A model generated the notes under the pieces. The model had not been told where the DNA came from, did no database searches, and worked only from the letters and a program-made list of their open reading frames with translations. DNA of 64,000 bases from Gordonia sp. SID5947 (GTDB lineage Bacteria; Actinomycetota; Actinomycetes; Mycobacteriales; Mycobacteriaceae): positions 1,240,001 to 1,304,000 of the forward strand of contig NZ_WWHU01000001.1 in NCBI RefSeq assembly GCF_009862785.1, read 5' to 3'. Shown here piece after piece: positions 48,434 through 58,339 of this stretch. The first letter of the stretch is position 1, and each line of letters starts with the position of its first letter. The position numbers and the translations under genes are program-made.

Positions 48434-49114
48434 ATGTCTGCCGATGCCGCACCGGGCGGTGCGCCGGACCAACCGGTCCGCGTCTACCTCGTCGACGACC
48501 ACGAATTGGTCCGCCGCGGTCTGCGTGATCTGCTGAGCACCTCCGAGGACCTGGAGGTGGTCGGCGAAGCCGCGTCGGTGGGAGAGGCCGAGGTCGGCAT
48601 CCTCGCCACCAAGCCGGATGTCGCGGTGCTCGATGTGCGCCTCCCCGACGGTAACGGCGTGGAACTCTGCCGTGACGTGCGTGCACAGGAGCCGTCGGTG
48701 CACTGCCTGATGCTGACCAGTTACGCCGACGACGACGCCCTGCTCGCGGCGGTCCTGGCCGGTGCGTCCGGCTTCGTTCTCAAACAGATCCTCGGTCACG
48801 ACCTCGTCGCTGCGGTCCGAACGGTCGGGCGCGGCGGCTCGCTGCTCGACGATCGCAGCACGGCCGCTCTCCTCGCCAAGCTGCGCGACGGCAAGGGCTC
48901 GGCCGCCGATCCTCTCGTCGACCTCACCGCCCAGGAACGCGAGGTGTTCAACCACATCGGCGACGGACTCACCAACCGCCAGATCGCCGAACGGATGTTC
49001 TTGGCGGAGAAGACGATCAAGAATTATGTTTCCCGCATCCTGTCGAAACTCGACATGCAACGCCGCACGCAGGTCGCCGTGATGGCGACCAAGCTGCGCG
49101 ACGGCAAGATGTGA
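48434..49114 (+). CDS. NarL/DosR-type response regulator
   Basis: A 226-residue two-component regulator. The receiver domain has [10 protein letters not shown] (Asp21/22), phospho-acceptor Asp67 in [11 protein letters not shown], and a conserved Thr/Lys switch (SGFVLKQIL). The LuxR-type HTH covers the C-terminal third: [42 protein letters not shown]. It is close to mycobacterial DevR/DosR in layout, and the neighbouring kinase is DosS-like. The kinase gene is convergent rather than downstream, so the two are not co-transcribed here, unlike M. tuberculosis devRS. Confidence 0.92.
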   Translation: MSADAAPGGAPDQPVRVYLVDDHELVRRGLRDLLSTSEDLEVVGEAASVGEAEVGILATKPDVAVLDVRLPDGNGVELCRDVRAQEPSVHCLMLTSYADDDALLAAVLAGASGFVLKQILGHDLVAAVRTVGRGGSLLDDRSTAALLAKLRDGKGSAADPLVDLTAQEREVFNHIGDGLTNRQIAERMFLAEKTIKNYVSRILSKLDMQRRTQVAVMATKLRDGKM

Positions 49115-49155
49115 AACCCCCGTAGACAGGGCGAACGACAAGCCTGCGGCCGGAC

Positions 49156-50802
49156 CTAGCCGGTCAGCGGGACCGTCCACGTCAATGTGGTGCCCGCACG
49201 CGGCCGGGTCTCCACGCTGAACACGCCGTCGCACTCCTCGGCCCGTCGTGTCAGGTTGTCGAGGCCGCGATAGACCACATCGGAGCCGATGCCCACCCCG
49301 TCGTCGCTGATCTCGACCGACAACACATTGTCGTCGGCGCTCACCGAGACATCGATGTGCCGTGCCCGCGCATGCCGGAGCGCGTTGGACAAACCCTCGC
49401 GCAGGACCGCATCGATGTGCGGGCCCAACGATTCGGGGACCACGGTGTCCACCGGGCCCGCAAACGCGACGCCGGGCGCGATCGGTGCGTGCGCGGCCAG
49501 TTCGGACACGATGTCGAGGACACGGCGGCGCAACGTGGTGGTGTCGTGATGTCCGGGAACCGTCTGAAGGTCGAAGATGGATGTCCGGATCTGCGCGATG
49601 GTCCGGTCGAGGTCGGCGATCACCTGCTCCAGCCGGGCCGTGGTGGCACGTCCCGGTTCCGACGCGTCGGCATGGTCATCCGACGCATGTGTGGCCATCA
49701 GCGTCTGTACGGACATCCCGATCGCGAACAGCCGCTGGATCACGTGGTCGTGCAGGTCCCGCGCGATACGATGCCGGTCCGCGAGCACCTCCAGGTCACG
49801 AGCGACCTGTTGCTGCTCGGCGTAGGCGACCGCCAGCGAGGCCACCTCCGCGACGCCCGCGAGCCCCGACGCATCTTCGTCATCCCATCGCGGTGGCTCG
49901 CGGTGGGTGATCACGATCCAACCGAAGGTCCCCGCCGCTCGCTGCAACGGCTGCAGCGTGGCCCACCTGGCTCCACCTCGGACCAGTTCGGACGGCAGGT
50001 CCGCGATGGGCCGAACCGTGTGGATGTCATTGGACGGCAACGATATATCCGTCGAGCCCACGGCCCGGCCGGTATGACCGACCACCTCCACCACCCCGGT
50101 CCCGCCGGTGAGGATGAAGACATCCACACCATGGGCGAGCTCTGCGACATCGTCACACAGCCGGGACAGCGTGTCGTCCAGCGCGATTCCCGCCAGCGGC
50201 TCGGACCCTCGACGAGCGATGACCTGCATCCACCGGTGGCGGGTACGGGCGCGTTCGAACAGCCGGGCGTTGTCCACGGCGATCCCGGCCGCCACGGCGA
50301 GCACCGCCACCAGGGTCTCGTCGATCTCCCCGAACTCCTCCGCGGACTGTTTCTCCGTCAGATAGATGCTGCCGAACACCGAACCACGCACGATGATCGG
50401 CGCACCGAGGAAGGTGTTCATCGGCGGATGACCATCGGGAAAGCCCACCGACGCAGGGTGTTTTGCCAGCGTCGGGATTCTCAACACCTGCGGTTGCTCG
50501 ATGAGCAGGCCCAGCACCCCGCGGCCGACCGGAAGATGATCCATCCGTGCGCGCTGGGCTTCGCTGATCCCGGTGTAGACGAAGGCGCTGAGCCCGCCAT
50601 CGGGTCCGCGGACGCCGAGCGCCCCGTATCGGGCGTCGACCACGGCGGTCGCCACCTCCACGATCCGCTGCAGAGCCTGATCGAGTTCGAGCCCCTGCCC
50701 GACGACGAGCACCGCCTCGAGGAGGTCGCGCAGGATCGCGGGATCGTCGACGCCGTGCCGGGCGAGGGCGTCGAGAGCCTCGGCGAGTCCCTGGTTCCTC
50801 AT
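49156..50802 (-). CDS. DosS/DevS-like heme GAF histidine kinase
   Basis: A 548-residue sensor kinase with no membrane segment. Two GAF domains occupy about residues 35-180 and 200-330. GAF-A keeps the heme-ligand histidine of mycobacterial DosS (His149) as His125 in GFPDGHPPMNTFLG, so it can be expected to bind heme and sense O2/NO/CO or redox. The DHp domain has the phospho-acceptor His351 (RIARDLHDHVIQRLFAIGM), and the HATPase_c domain has EGLSNALRHARA and EISDDGVGIGSD. The ATG at 50802 overlaps the cobB stop (ATGA), linking it to cobalamin genes. The partner is probably the convergent regulator at 48434. Confidence 0.93.
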   Translation of the reverse strand: MRNQGLAEALDALARHGVDDPAILRDLLEAVLVVGQGLELDQALQRIVEVATAVVDARYGALGVRGPDGGLSAFVYTGISEAQRARMDHLPVGRGVLGLLIEQPQVLRIPTLAKHPASVGFPDGHPPMNTFLGAPIIVRGSVFGSIYLTEKQSAEEFGEIDETLVAVLAVAAGIAVDNARLFERARTRHRWMQVIARRGSEPLAGIALDDTLSRLCDDVAELAHGVDVFILTGGTGVVEVVGHTGRAVGSTDISLPSNDIHTVRPIADLPSELVRGGARWATLQPLQRAAGTFGWIVITHREPPRWDDEDASGLAGVAEVASLAVAYAEQQQVARDLEVLADRHRIARDLHDHVIQRLFAIGMSVQTLMATHASDDHADASEPGRATTARLEQVIADLDRTIAQIRTSIFDLQTVPGHHDTTTLRRRVLDIVSELAAHAPIAPGVAFAGPVDTVVPESLGPHIDAVLREGLSNALRHARARHIDVSVSADDNVLSVEISDDGVGIGSDVVYRGLDNLTRRAEECDGVFSVETRPRAGTTLTWTVPLTG

Positions 50803-52247
50803 CCGGCCCGCTCCGCCTCCACGTCTCGCACCGGCGCCGTGTCCCGGGCGGTGCGGGCCGCCGCCACGAACCGCGTCACGGCCGCGGGGTATCCGGCCGG
50901 GTGGACATGAAGGTACGACGCATGAACAGATGAGCCGACGACACCGTGCGTACCGGGTGTCCCCTGGTGATCGCGCCACGCCCATGCCGCCGTGCTCGCG
51001 CGGTTGATCTCGACGGTCGACCGGTGGAACTCGTGACCGGTGACCCGCTCACCCGCCACGAACGCGACCGAATCCGCGACCGCCACCGCATCACGGTAAC
51101 CGAGCGTGAGGGCCGGACCGAACCGACCGACCATGTCGATCACGCCGGCCATCGGATGGCCGTCGAGTTCGGTTGCCAGATAGAGCAATCCAGCACATTC
51201 CGCCAGGATCGGACGGCCGGACCGAGCATGATCGGCGAGCCCACTGCGCAATGGCTCGTTCGCCGACAGCGCCTCGGCATGTTCTTCGGGGAAACCACCC
51301 CCGACGACGACGGCATCGGTTTCGGGCGGCAGCGGATCGTGGAGCGGGTCGAAACCCACCACCTCCGCGCCTGCCGCCGTGAGCAATTCGCTGTGTTCGG
51401 CGTAGCCGAAGGTGAACGCGGCACCACCCGCGACGGCCACCACCGGTCGGCGTTCGCCACGGCCTGTGCCGGCACCGCTCTCGGTCCCCGCGACCGCGTC
51501 CGCCGCAGACCACGCGTCGACCGGTCGTTGCCGACGGGTCCGGGCCGCCGCCACGATCGACGGGAGATCCAGGGCCGCACCGACCGTGGCGGTCATCGCC
51601 GCGACCGCTCGAACCGCGTCGTCGCGACGTTCGGCAGCGGGGATCAACCCGAGATGCCGCGACGGCACCTGCAGATCCGGATTCCGGCGCAGCACCCCGA
51701 ACACCGGCAGACCGGCACGCGCACATGCCTGACGCAGGACGGCCTCGTGCCGGTCCGACCCCACCCGGTTGAGGATCACCCCGGCGATGTGGATCGACGG
51801 GTCGTACCCGACGAAGCCGTGCAGGAGTGCCGCGACGGATTGGCTGTGGCCGGCGGCGTCGACCACCAGGACGACCGGCGCACCTATCAGGCGGGCGACA
51901 TGGGCTGTCGATCCGAACCCGCTGGGATCGCCGCTGTCGGCGTCGGCGAGGATGCGGCCGTCGAACAGTCCCATCACCCCCTCCACCACGGCGATGTCGG
52001 CGGTCCGGGTCGCCGCGGCGAACAGCGGACCGACGAGATCGGTCCCGACCAGGTTGGGATCGAGATTGCGACCGAGCACACCGGCGGCGACGCCATGGTA
52101 GCCGGGGTCGATGTAGTCGGGGCCCACCTTGAACGGTGCGACCCGATGCCCGGCGGCCCGCAGTGCCCCGATCAGTCCGGTCGACACCGTGGTCTTGCCG
52201 CTCCCCGATGCGGGGGCGGCGATCACGATGGCCGGGACCGAACTCAT
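50799..52247 (-). CDS. cobB: Cobyrinate a,c-diamide synthase CobB
   Basis: Glutamine-dependent amidation of cobyrinate (or hydrogenobyrinate) at the a and c carboxylates. It is 482 residues. The N-terminal ATPase has IAAPASGSGKTTVSTGLIGAL and KVGPDYIDPGYH; the C-terminal glutaminase has AECAGLLYL (Cys nucleophile), GGFPEEH and a terminal HASYLHVHPAGYP. It is 43 bases after cobO in the chelatase-cobO-cobB operon, and its end overlaps the start of the DosS-like kinase. The order matches M. tuberculosis Rv2848c-Rv2850c. Confidence 0.95.
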   Translation of the reverse strand: MSSVPAIVIAAPASGSGKTTVSTGLIGALRAAGHRVAPFKVGPDYIDPGYHGVAAGVLGRNLDPNLVGTDLVGPLFAAATRTADIAVVEGVMGLFDGRILADADSGDPSGFGSTAHVARLIGAPVVLVVDAAGHSQSVAALLHGFVGYDPSIHIAGVILNRVGSDRHEAVLRQACARAGLPVFGVLRRNPDLQVPSRHLGLIPAAERRDDAVRAVAAMTATVGAALDLPSIVAAARTRRQRPVDAWSAADAVAGTESGAGTGRGERRPVVAVAGGAAFTFGYAEHSELLTAAGAEVVGFDPLHDPLPPETDAVVVGGGFPEEHAEALSANEPLRSGLADHARSGRPILAECAGLLYLATELDGHPMAGVIDMVGRFGPALTLGYRDAVAVADSVAFVAGERVTGHEFHRSTVEINRASTAAWAWRDHQGTPGTHGVVGSSVHASYLHVHPAGYPAAVTRFVAAARTARDTAPVRDVEAERAG

Positions 52248-52290
52248 CCCGGCCCATCCGATCGGTGGCGGACCGCCACCGTGGATGTTC

Positions 52291-52908
52291 TCACCACTCG
52301 ATGCCCTTCTGCCCCTTACGACCTGCGTCCATCGGGTGTGCCACCTTGCGCATCTCGGTGACGAGATCGGCTGCGTCGGTCAGCGCCGACGGGGCCCGAC
52401 GACCGGTGATGACCACGTGCTGCCGCCCCGGTCTGGCACCGAGTGTTGTCACCACCTCGTCGGTGTCGACCCACCCCCAGTCGAGTGGATAGGTGAACTC
52501 GTCCAACACGTAGAAGTCGTGCTGTTCGGCGGCCAGCCGCCGAGCGATCTCCGCCCATCCGGCACGCGCGGCCGCGGCGTGATCGGCATCGTGATCCTCG
52601 TTGGCCCGCAACCACGACCAGCCTTGGCCCATCTTGTGCCATTCGACCGGTCCACCGTCGCCGGTCTGCTCGTGCACAGCTCCCAGGGCCGTGAGCGCGC
52701 TCTCCTCACCGACACGCCACTTCGCGCTCTTGACGAACTGGAACACGGCGACCCGCATCCCTGCGTTCCATGCGCGCATCGCCATCCCGAACGCCGCCGT
52801 CGACTTGCCCTTGCCGTCTCCGGTGTGGACCGCGAGCACCGGCTGGTTCCGGCGCTGACGGGTGGTCAGCCCGTCATCGGGGATCGTTTCGGGTACTCCC
52901 TGCGGCAC
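52291..52908 (-). CDS. cobO: Cob(I)yrinic acid a,c-diamide adenosyltransferase (CobO/BtuR)
   Basis: Adds the 5'-deoxyadenosyl group to cobalt(I) corrinoids using ATP. It is 205 residues. The P-loop is HTGDGKGKSTAAFGMA (30-37 core), with AWNAGMRVAVFQFVKS, FYVLDEFTYPLDWGWVD and HVVITGRRAP as family marks. It follows the chelatase gene by 39 bases and precedes cobB on the same strand, consistent with one cobalamin operon. Confidence 0.96.
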   Translation of the reverse strand: MPQGVPETIPDDGLTTRQRRNQPVLAVHTGDGKGKSTAAFGMAMRAWNAGMRVAVFQFVKSAKWRVGEESALTALGAVHEQTGDGGPVEWHKMGQGWSWLRANEDHDADHAAAARAGWAEIARRLAAEQHDFYVLDEFTYPLDWGWVDTDEVVTTLGARPGRQHVVITGRRAPSALTDAADLVTEMRKVAHPMDAGRKGQKGIEW

Positions 52909-52947
52909 TGGCGTCTCCTGCCGTTTCTCGCTGGTGCAGAACAGTTC

Positions 52948-54924
52948 TCAGGCAGCTCGGCCCGGGCGGGCAAGCACGTCGGCGGTGAGTTCGTCCATCG
53001 GCAGGCAGCGTGCGCCCATTGCCGCGGCGAGGTCGCGCGCCAGACCGAGCCGGATCATGCCCTGCTCGCAGTCGACCACGACGGAGTCGAGGCCACGTCG
53101 GCCGATCGCGGCGGCCGCGGACCGTGCCCGAGCGGTCGCATCGGGACCGGCGGTCGCGCGTCCGTCGGTGAGGACCACCAACAACGGCCGGCGCTGCGGC
53201 TCCCGACGAGCGGCCCTCTCGATGAGTTCCACCGCGGCGCTGAGCCCTTCGGCCAGCGGGGTCCGACCGCCGGTTCGGATCTCGGCGAGGCGGCGCACGG
53301 CGATGTCGACCGACTTGGTCGGCGGCACCGCCACCGACGCCGACGCCCCGCGCGCGACCACCACTGCCACCCGATCGCGCCTGGTGTAGGAATCCCGCAG
53401 CAGGTCGACGCACACGCTGCTCACGGTGGTGAGTCGACGGCGGGCGGTCATCGAACCCGACAGGTCGACGAGGAAGACGACGAGGTTGCCCTCCTGACCG
53501 ATGCGCTGGGCGGCACGCAGATCGTCTGCGCCCACCCGGACCGAGGCCGGAGCCCGCGATTCCGCGGAACTGTGATGCCGTTCCGCCGCATTGAGGATGG
53601 TGCCGAACAGATGAACGGGCCGGCCGTTCTCGAAGGCGGTCGCATGCGTGGTGTGTCCTCGACGGGACCGGGCACGCGACCGTCGTCCGGGATCGCCGTC
53701 GCCGACGCCGTCCACTCGGAGCCGACGGACGGTGGGTGCGGTCGCGCGGCTGGGCGGAGTTCCGAATCGCGCACCCGGCGCGGGTGCGTTCTCCTCGGCG
53801 TCGACGTCGCCACCCGCGTCGGCCTCCGGATCGCCGGTCGTCGCGCCGGAGTCCTCGGATCCGCGCGGGTTCTCGTCGCGAGTGCCGCCGTTGCCGTCCG
53901 GCCCCGGGTCGGTCGGATCCGGATCGTCGTCGGGCTCACCCGCACCGGCGGCCTCGTCGCCGGCGTTCATTGCGTCGTCGAGTTGTTCGTCGGTCAAACC
54001 GGATTCGTCGAACGGATTCCGGCGCCGCCGGTGTGGCAACGCCAGCTCGACGGCGATCCGGACGTCGTCCTCGGTCACCTCGACGGCCTCCCGCCATGCG
54101 GCGTGCGCTGCCGCGGTCCGCGCGACCACGATGTCGCCGCGTAACCCGTCGACATCGAGGTGGGCGCAGATCCCGGCGATCCGCCGCAGTTCCGTCGCGG
54201 GGATGGCGACCGACGACATGAGCTCGCGAGCAGTCCCGATCCGACGCGACAGTTCGTGCTCCGCCTCGCGATGACGCGCGACGAACTCTTCCGGGTCGGC
54301 ATCGAATTCCATTCGGTGCGAGACGATCTCCACCCGCTCGGAGATGTCGCGGGCGGCGGCGACGTCCACCGCGAGGCCAAAGCGGTCGAGGAGCTGCGGC
54401 CGCAACTCGCCTTCTTCCGGGTTCATCGTCCCGACCAACACGAAGTCCGCAGACTGGGTGTGCGACACACCATCTCGTTCGATCGTGACACGCCCGCTGG
54501 CAGCGGCGTCGAGGAGAACGTCGACGAGATGATCGGCGAGCAGGTTGACCTCGTCGATGTAGAGCACCCCACCGTCGGCCCGGGCCAGCAGCCCGGGAGT
54601 GAACTCCGCTCGCCCCTCGCTGAGCACCGCGGTCAGATCGAGTGAACCGACGACGCGGTCCTCGGTGGCGCCGATCGGCAGTTCGACGACGCGACCACGG
54701 GAGTCGTCGACGGCCCGGGCGGGGTCGCCACCGAGCAGCGGGCCCAGCCCACGGACGATGGTCGACTTGGCGGTCCCCTTCTCACCGCGGATCAGCACAC
54801 CACCGATCCCCGGCGAGATGGCGGATAGGATCAATGCGAGTTTCAACCGCTCCTGCCCGACGACGGCGCTGAAGGGGTAGTTGGTCGGGTTCGGTTCGCC
54901 CACCGAGCGATGACGACCGCTCAT
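52948..54924 (-). CDS. Magnesium/cobalt-chelatase-like ChlI-ChlD fusion
   Basis: A 658-residue AAA+ plus VWA protein. The N-terminal ChlI-like ATPase has [16 protein letters not shown] (Walker A, 47-55), [12 protein letters not shown] (Walker B) and [18 protein letters not shown] long acidic Pro/Asp/Glu-rich linker covers about residues 320-420. The VWA domain has the MIDAS motif [13 protein letters not shown]. With the cobO and cobB neighbours, this is best read as the motor subunits of a cobalt chelatase (CobS/CobT-like role); magnesium insertion for chlorophyll is excluded by context. The large CobN subunit is not in the window. It ends in the overlap with GNAT at 54921. Confidence 0.9.
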   Translation of the reverse strand: MSGRHRSVGEPNPTNYPFSAVVGQERLKLALILSAISPGIGGVLIRGEKGTAKSTIVRGLGPLLGGDPARAVDDSRGRVVELPIGATEDRVVGSLDLTAVLSEGRAEFTPGLLARADGGVLYIDEVNLLADHLVDVLLDAAASGRVTIERDGVSHTQSADFVLVGTMNPEEGELRPQLLDRFGLAVDVAAARDISERVEIVSHRMEFDADPEEFVARHREAEHELSRRIGTARELMSSVAIPATELRRIAGICAHLDVDGLRGDIVVARTAAAHAAWREAVEVTEDDVRIAVELALPHRRRRNPFDESGLTDEQLDDAMNAGDEAAGAGEPDDDPDPTDPGPDGNGGTRDENPRGSEDSGATTGDPEADAGGDVDAEENAPAPGARFGTPPSRATAPTVRRLRVDGVGDGDPGRRSRARSRRGHTTHATAFENGRPVHLFGTILNAAERHHSSAESRAPASVRVGADDLRAAQRIGQEGNLVVFLVDLSGSMTARRRLTTVSSVCVDLLRDSYTRRDRVAVVVARGASASVAVPPTKSVDIAVRRLAEIRTGGRTPLAEGLSAAVELIERAARREPQRRPLLVVLTDGRATAGPDATARARSAAAAIGRRGLDSVVVDCEQGMIRLGLARDLAAAMGARCLPMDELTADVLARPGRAA

Positions 54925-55418
54925 CGACCGGCGTCCGACGAGGCCGCGGTGCGATCGGCCGGTCCGCGGACCATCGACACGTGGGGGATGCCGTCCTCGA
55001 GGTACTCCTCACCCTCGGTCACAAAGCCGAACTTCGCATACATCTCGACGAGGTAGGCCTGCGCCTCGATCCGGCACCGATCATCGCCCACCTCGGCGAG
55101 CGCGGCCGACAGCAGGCGTGCGGTCAGACCTTCGCCCCGATGCGAGCGCTCGGTGCACACCCGGCCGATACGGAACACCGGCCGACTGTCCATCGAGGGC
55201 GGTTCGGTCAGCAGCCGCAGCGTGGCCACGACGCATCCCTCGGTGTCGGAGATCCAGAACTGGCGCGTGCTCGGCTCGAGGTCCCGGCCGTCGAGTTCCG
55301 GGTACGGACATGCCTGTTCGACGACGAAGACGTCCACCCGCAACCGCAGGATCTGGTACAGCGTGGCCGCACTGATCTCCGCGGCCGGGCTCTGGTGCAA
55401 CTGCCCTACCGGAGTCAT
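54921..55418 (-). CDS. GNAT family N-acetyltransferase (ElaA-like)
   Basis: A 165-residue acetyltransferase. The ElaA-type pattern is [36 protein letters not shown], then the acetyl-CoA motif [21 protein letters not shown] and the C-terminal [26 protein letters not shown] at 55418 is preferred from family length; a start at 55460 would add 14 residues. The stop overlaps the chelatase ATG, so it leads the cobalamin operon, as Rv2851c does. The acceptor is unknown. Confidence 0.9.
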   Translation of the reverse strand: MTPVGQLHQSPAAEISAATLYQILRLRVDVFVVEQACPYPELDGRDLEPSTRQFWISDTEGCVVATLRLLTEPPSMDSRPVFRIGRVCTERSHRGEGLTARLLSAALAEVGDDRCRIEAQAYLVEMYAKFGFVTEGEEYLEDGIPHVSMVRGPADRTAASSDAGR

Positions 55419-55493
55419 GGTGTCGTGACTATCACATCGGCGTTCGGTCGCACCAGCCACGCCCGCGACCGCCTCACGGCGTGCACGCCGGCT

Positions 55494-55542
55494 GCATCGA
55501 TGTCGCCGGCCGCATCGATGTCGCCGGCCGCATCGATGTCAC
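55494..55542. repeat. 18-bp tandem repeat just after mqo
   Basis: GCATCGATGTCGCCGGCC occurs twice in full (55494-55511 and 55512-55529), followed by a partial third copy that runs into the mqo stop codon. Each unit holds ATCGAT and GCCGGC palindromes. It lies in the 120-base gap between mqo and the GNAT gene. The cause may be slippage. Confidence 0.85.
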
Positions 55543-57068
55543 AGTGCCGCGGCAGGGGCGCGATCCGACTCCACGCGGGTGTCCACCGACCCTCGTTTGA
55601 GTTGCAGACTCGCCGTGGTCCAGTCCCAGACCTGACGGAAGAGATCGCGATTGTCCGAGAGCTTCTGACCGAACGACGGGATCATCTCGGTGAGCGCCGG
55701 CCCCCACCCCGCGTACTCCTTCGGGAAGCACTTCTCGAGGACCTGGAGCATCGCGGGCACCGCCGTCGACGCTCCCGGCGAGGCACCGAGCAGGCCGGCG
55801 ATCGTGCCGTCGCCTGCGGTGACCACCGCGGTACCGAACTCCAGCGTTCCGCCCACGCCCGTCTTACGGATCACCTGGACGCGCTGACCCGCGGTGATGA
55901 TCTCCCAGTCGCCTCCGGAGGCACGCGGGACGAACTCGCTCAACGTGTTCACACGATCCGCACGGTTGGCCGCGAGCTCGCTGATCAGATACTTGAGCAG
56001 CCCGAATTCCTGCGGCGCGATGGAGAGCATCGGCAGCAGATTGTTCGCCTTCACCGAATACGGCAGGTCGGTGATCTTGCCGTTCTTCAGGAATTTCGGC
56101 GACCAACCTGCATACGGGCCGAACAACAGTCCCGGCTGGTGGTTGATGACGCGGGTGTCGAGGTGGGGCACCGACATGGGCGGCGCACCGACGGCGGCCT
56201 GCCCGTACACCTTTGCCTGGTGCTCGGAGATCAGGTCGGGATTGGTGCAGCGGAAGAACTCGCCCGACACCGGGAATCCGCCGAAGCCCTTCGCCTCCTT
56301 GATGCCCGACTTCTGCAGGAGGTGGAGCGCGCCACCGCCTGCCCCGACGAAGACGAACTTCGCGTGGACGGTCCGCTTCTCCTTGGTCCGCAGGTTCCGG
56401 ACCTTGATGATCCAGCTGCCGTCGGATTGCTTGGACAGATTGGTGACATCGTGCCCGTAGTAGACATCCGCTCCGGTACGGCCGACGAAATTCAGCAGCT
56501 GCTGGGTCAGCGCGCCGAAGTCGACGTCGGTGCCGTCGGTGAACCAGTTGAGTGCAACCGGGTCGGAGAAGTCGCGACCGGCCGACATCAGCGGCAACCG
56601 CTCGCTGAACTCGGTCGGGTCGTCGATGAACTCCATGCCTTCGAAGAGCACCTGCCCGGCCAGACGGTCGTAGCGCTTGCGGAGGTACTCGACGCCCGCC
56701 GGCCCGTGCGTGAAGCTGACGTGCGGGATCGGGTTGATGAACTCGCTCGGGTCGCCCAGGATGCCGTTGTCCACCGCGTTCGCCCAGAATTGCCGCGAGA
56801 CCTGGAACTGCTCGTTGATGTTGAGCGCCTTGTCGATGTTGACGTCACCGTCGGCGGTCTGCGGCGTGTAGTTCAGTTCGCAGAGAGCCGAGTGGCCGGT
56901 ACCCGCGTTGTTCCAGGGATCGCTGCTCTCGGCGCCCGCGGCGTCGAGGCGTTCGAACAGGCTGATCGACCAGTCGGGCTGCAGTCGACGCAGCAACGCG
57001 CCGAGGGTGGCGCTCATGATTCCGGCACCGACCAGCGCGACGTCCGTTTTGATCACCGATTGAGACAC
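55539..57068 (-). CDS. mqo: Malate:quinone oxidoreductase
   Basis: FAD-dependent, membrane-associated oxidation of malate to oxaloacetate with electrons passed to quinone. It is 509 residues. The FAD motif is [19 protein letters not shown]; conserved [29 protein letters not shown] and [15 protein letters not shown] follow. The start is GTG at 57068 with AAGGAGAG eight bases upstream, shorter than the full open frame to 57215. It is the last minus-strand gene before the divergent hydrolase-mtr pair. Confidence 0.96.
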   Translation of the reverse strand: MSQSVIKTDVALVGAGIMSATLGALLRRLQPDWSISLFERLDAAGAESSDPWNNAGTGHSALCELNYTPQTADGDVNIDKALNINEQFQVSRQFWANAVDNGILGDPSEFINPIPHVSFTHGPAGVEYLRKRYDRLAGQVLFEGMEFIDDPTEFSERLPLMSAGRDFSDPVALNWFTDGTDVDFGALTQQLLNFVGRTGADVYYGHDVTNLSKQSDGSWIIKVRNLRTKEKRTVHAKFVFVGAGGGALHLLQKSGIKEAKGFGGFPVSGEFFRCTNPDLISEHQAKVYGQAAVGAPPMSVPHLDTRVINHQPGLLFGPYAGWSPKFLKNGKITDLPYSVKANNLLPMLSIAPQEFGLLKYLISELAANRADRVNTLSEFVPRASGGDWEIITAGQRVQVIRKTGVGGTLEFGTAVVTAGDGTIAGLLGASPGASTAVPAMLQVLEKCFPKEYAGWGPALTEMIPSFGQKLSDNRDLFRQVWDWTTASLQLKRGSVDTRVESDRAPAAAL

Positions 57069-57240
57069 GAGGAGCTCTCCTTCGCACAGGTTGGACGATC
57101 GAGGCCCGCGGCGTGCCGCCGCTGTGGTCGTCCCTGTCAACGGCCATTGTTCCCCATCATCGACCGAACGACGGAATCGCCTGGGTGAAAATGTGGGCTG
57201 GGCGACACTCGGCACCGCCGATCGCGCGCTGGGCCTTCTC

Positions 57241-57246
57241 TACAGT
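57241..57246 (+). promoter_or_regulatory. -10-like hexamer TACAGT for hydrolase-mtr
   Basis: TACAGT, 7 bases, then GTG at 57254. It fixes the start of the hydrolase and predicts a leaderless mRNA that also carries mtr. Confidence 0.55.
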
Positions 57247-57253
57247 GGAACCC

Positions 57254-58339
57254 GTGACCGCAACCCACGGGGCCGCCCGCCAGGATGAACCGCCCACCGC
57301 GAACTGGCAACCCGACCGCCTCCTCGACCGTTACGAGATCCTCACCTTGCCGTTGGGACCCGACCCCGACGGCGAGGATCCGATCACCGCGACACTGGTC
57401 CGCAAGGCAGGTGATGACGCGTCGGCATTTCCCAACGGCGCCGTCCTGTACGTGCACGGCTTCACCGACTACTTCTTCCACGAGCCCCTAGCCGACTTCT
57501 TCCACGAGCGCGGCTACGCCTTCTACGCGCTCGACCTCCGCAAGTGCGGGCGCTCCCTCGGCCCCGATCACACTGCGCACTTCACCACCGACCTTCGCCA
57601 GTACGACGAGGAACTCGGCCGCGCACTCGACGTCGTCGTCGCCGAGACCGAGGCCGACGGCCGCACCGCACGCGTGATCGTGGCCGCGCATTCCACCGGC
57701 GGCCTCATCACTCCCCTGTGGCTCGACCGGCTCCGTACCGAGGCCCCCGCCCGACACGCACATGTCAGCGGGCTCCTCCTCAACAGCCCCTGGTTCGACC
57801 TCCAGGGCAGCCCGGTCCTGCGTTCCCTCCCGGTCTCACTGGTGCTGCGCGGAGTCGCGGCGGCACGACCGAAAACCGTGATCCCCCAAGAACTTTCCGA
57901 GGGCTACGGCCGGAGTATCCATGAGACCACCGGCGGTGAGTGGGCCTATGACCTCTCACTCAAGCCGATGGGCGGGTTCCCGGTCACCTTCGGTTTCCTG
58001 ACCGCGGTCCGCAGAGGCCATGCGCGGTTGCACCGCGGCATCGACGTGGGGGTCGCGTCGTTGGTACTCCGGTCGGACAAGACCCTGTTCGATCGCGGCC
58101 ACGGGGCAGGTGTCGACAACGCCGACGTGGTGCTCGACGTCCGGCACATGACGCGCTGGAGCGGTTGCCTCGGCGATCGCGTATCCGTCGCGCCCGTCAC
58201 CGACGCACGTCACGATGTGTTCCTCTCTGTCGAACATGCCCGGATCCAGGCCTATCGCGAGGTCGATGCGTGGATGCGCGCCACCCTCGCACTCCCCACC
58301 GACGGCGCCGGCGCCGAGACCTTGGTGGGTGGCGCATGA
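57254..58339 (+). CDS. Alpha/beta hydrolase, monoglyceride-lipase-like
   Basis: A 361-residue serine hydrolase of the Hydrolase_4 type. The oxyanion strand is [14 protein letters not shown], and the nucleophile elbow is [14 protein letters not shown]. Late acidic and His residues ([15 protein letters not shown]) fit the rest of a triad. GTG at 57254 is the start, on promoter evidence. Its last codon overlaps the mtr ATG (ATGA), so it is translationally coupled to mycothione reductase, as Rv2854-Rv2855 in M. tuberculosis. The substrate is unknown. Confidence 0.9.
   Translation: MTATHGAARQDEPPTANWQPDRLLDRYEILTLPLGPDPDGEDPITATLVRKAGDDASAFPNGAVLYVHGFTDYFFHEPLADFFHERGYAFYALDLRKCGRSLGPDHTAHFTTDLRQYDEELGRALDVVVAETEADGRTARVIVAAHSTGGLITPLWLDRLRTEAPARHAHVSGLLLNSPWFDLQGSPVLRSLPVSLVLRGVAAARPKTVIPQELSEGYGRSIHETTGGEWAYDLSLKPMGGFPVTFGFLTAVRRGHARLHRGIDVGVASLVLRSDKTLFDRGHGAGVDNADVVLDVRHMTRWSGCLGDRVSVAPVTDARHDVFLSVEHARIQAYREVDAWMRATLALPTDGAGAETLVGGA

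Noticed and set aside
52291..55418. Cobalamin riboswitch upstream of the cobalamin genes
   Set aside because: I found no B12-box-like conserved segment in the short gaps; the operon starts with the GNAT gene, and the 120-base gap before it is mostly tandem repeat.
55494..55542. Possible CRISPR repeats
   Set aside because: The units are contiguous with no spacers, and no cas genes are present. It is a simple tandem repeat.
57135..57140. TTGACA as a -35 for mqo
   Set aside because: The hexamer is perfect but no TANNNT-like -10 is found 16-19 bases downstream.
54981..57188. 735-codon open frame on the plus strand
   Set aside because: Antisense to mqo and the GNAT gene, which both have clear motifs. 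It passes through the 18-bp repeat without sense.
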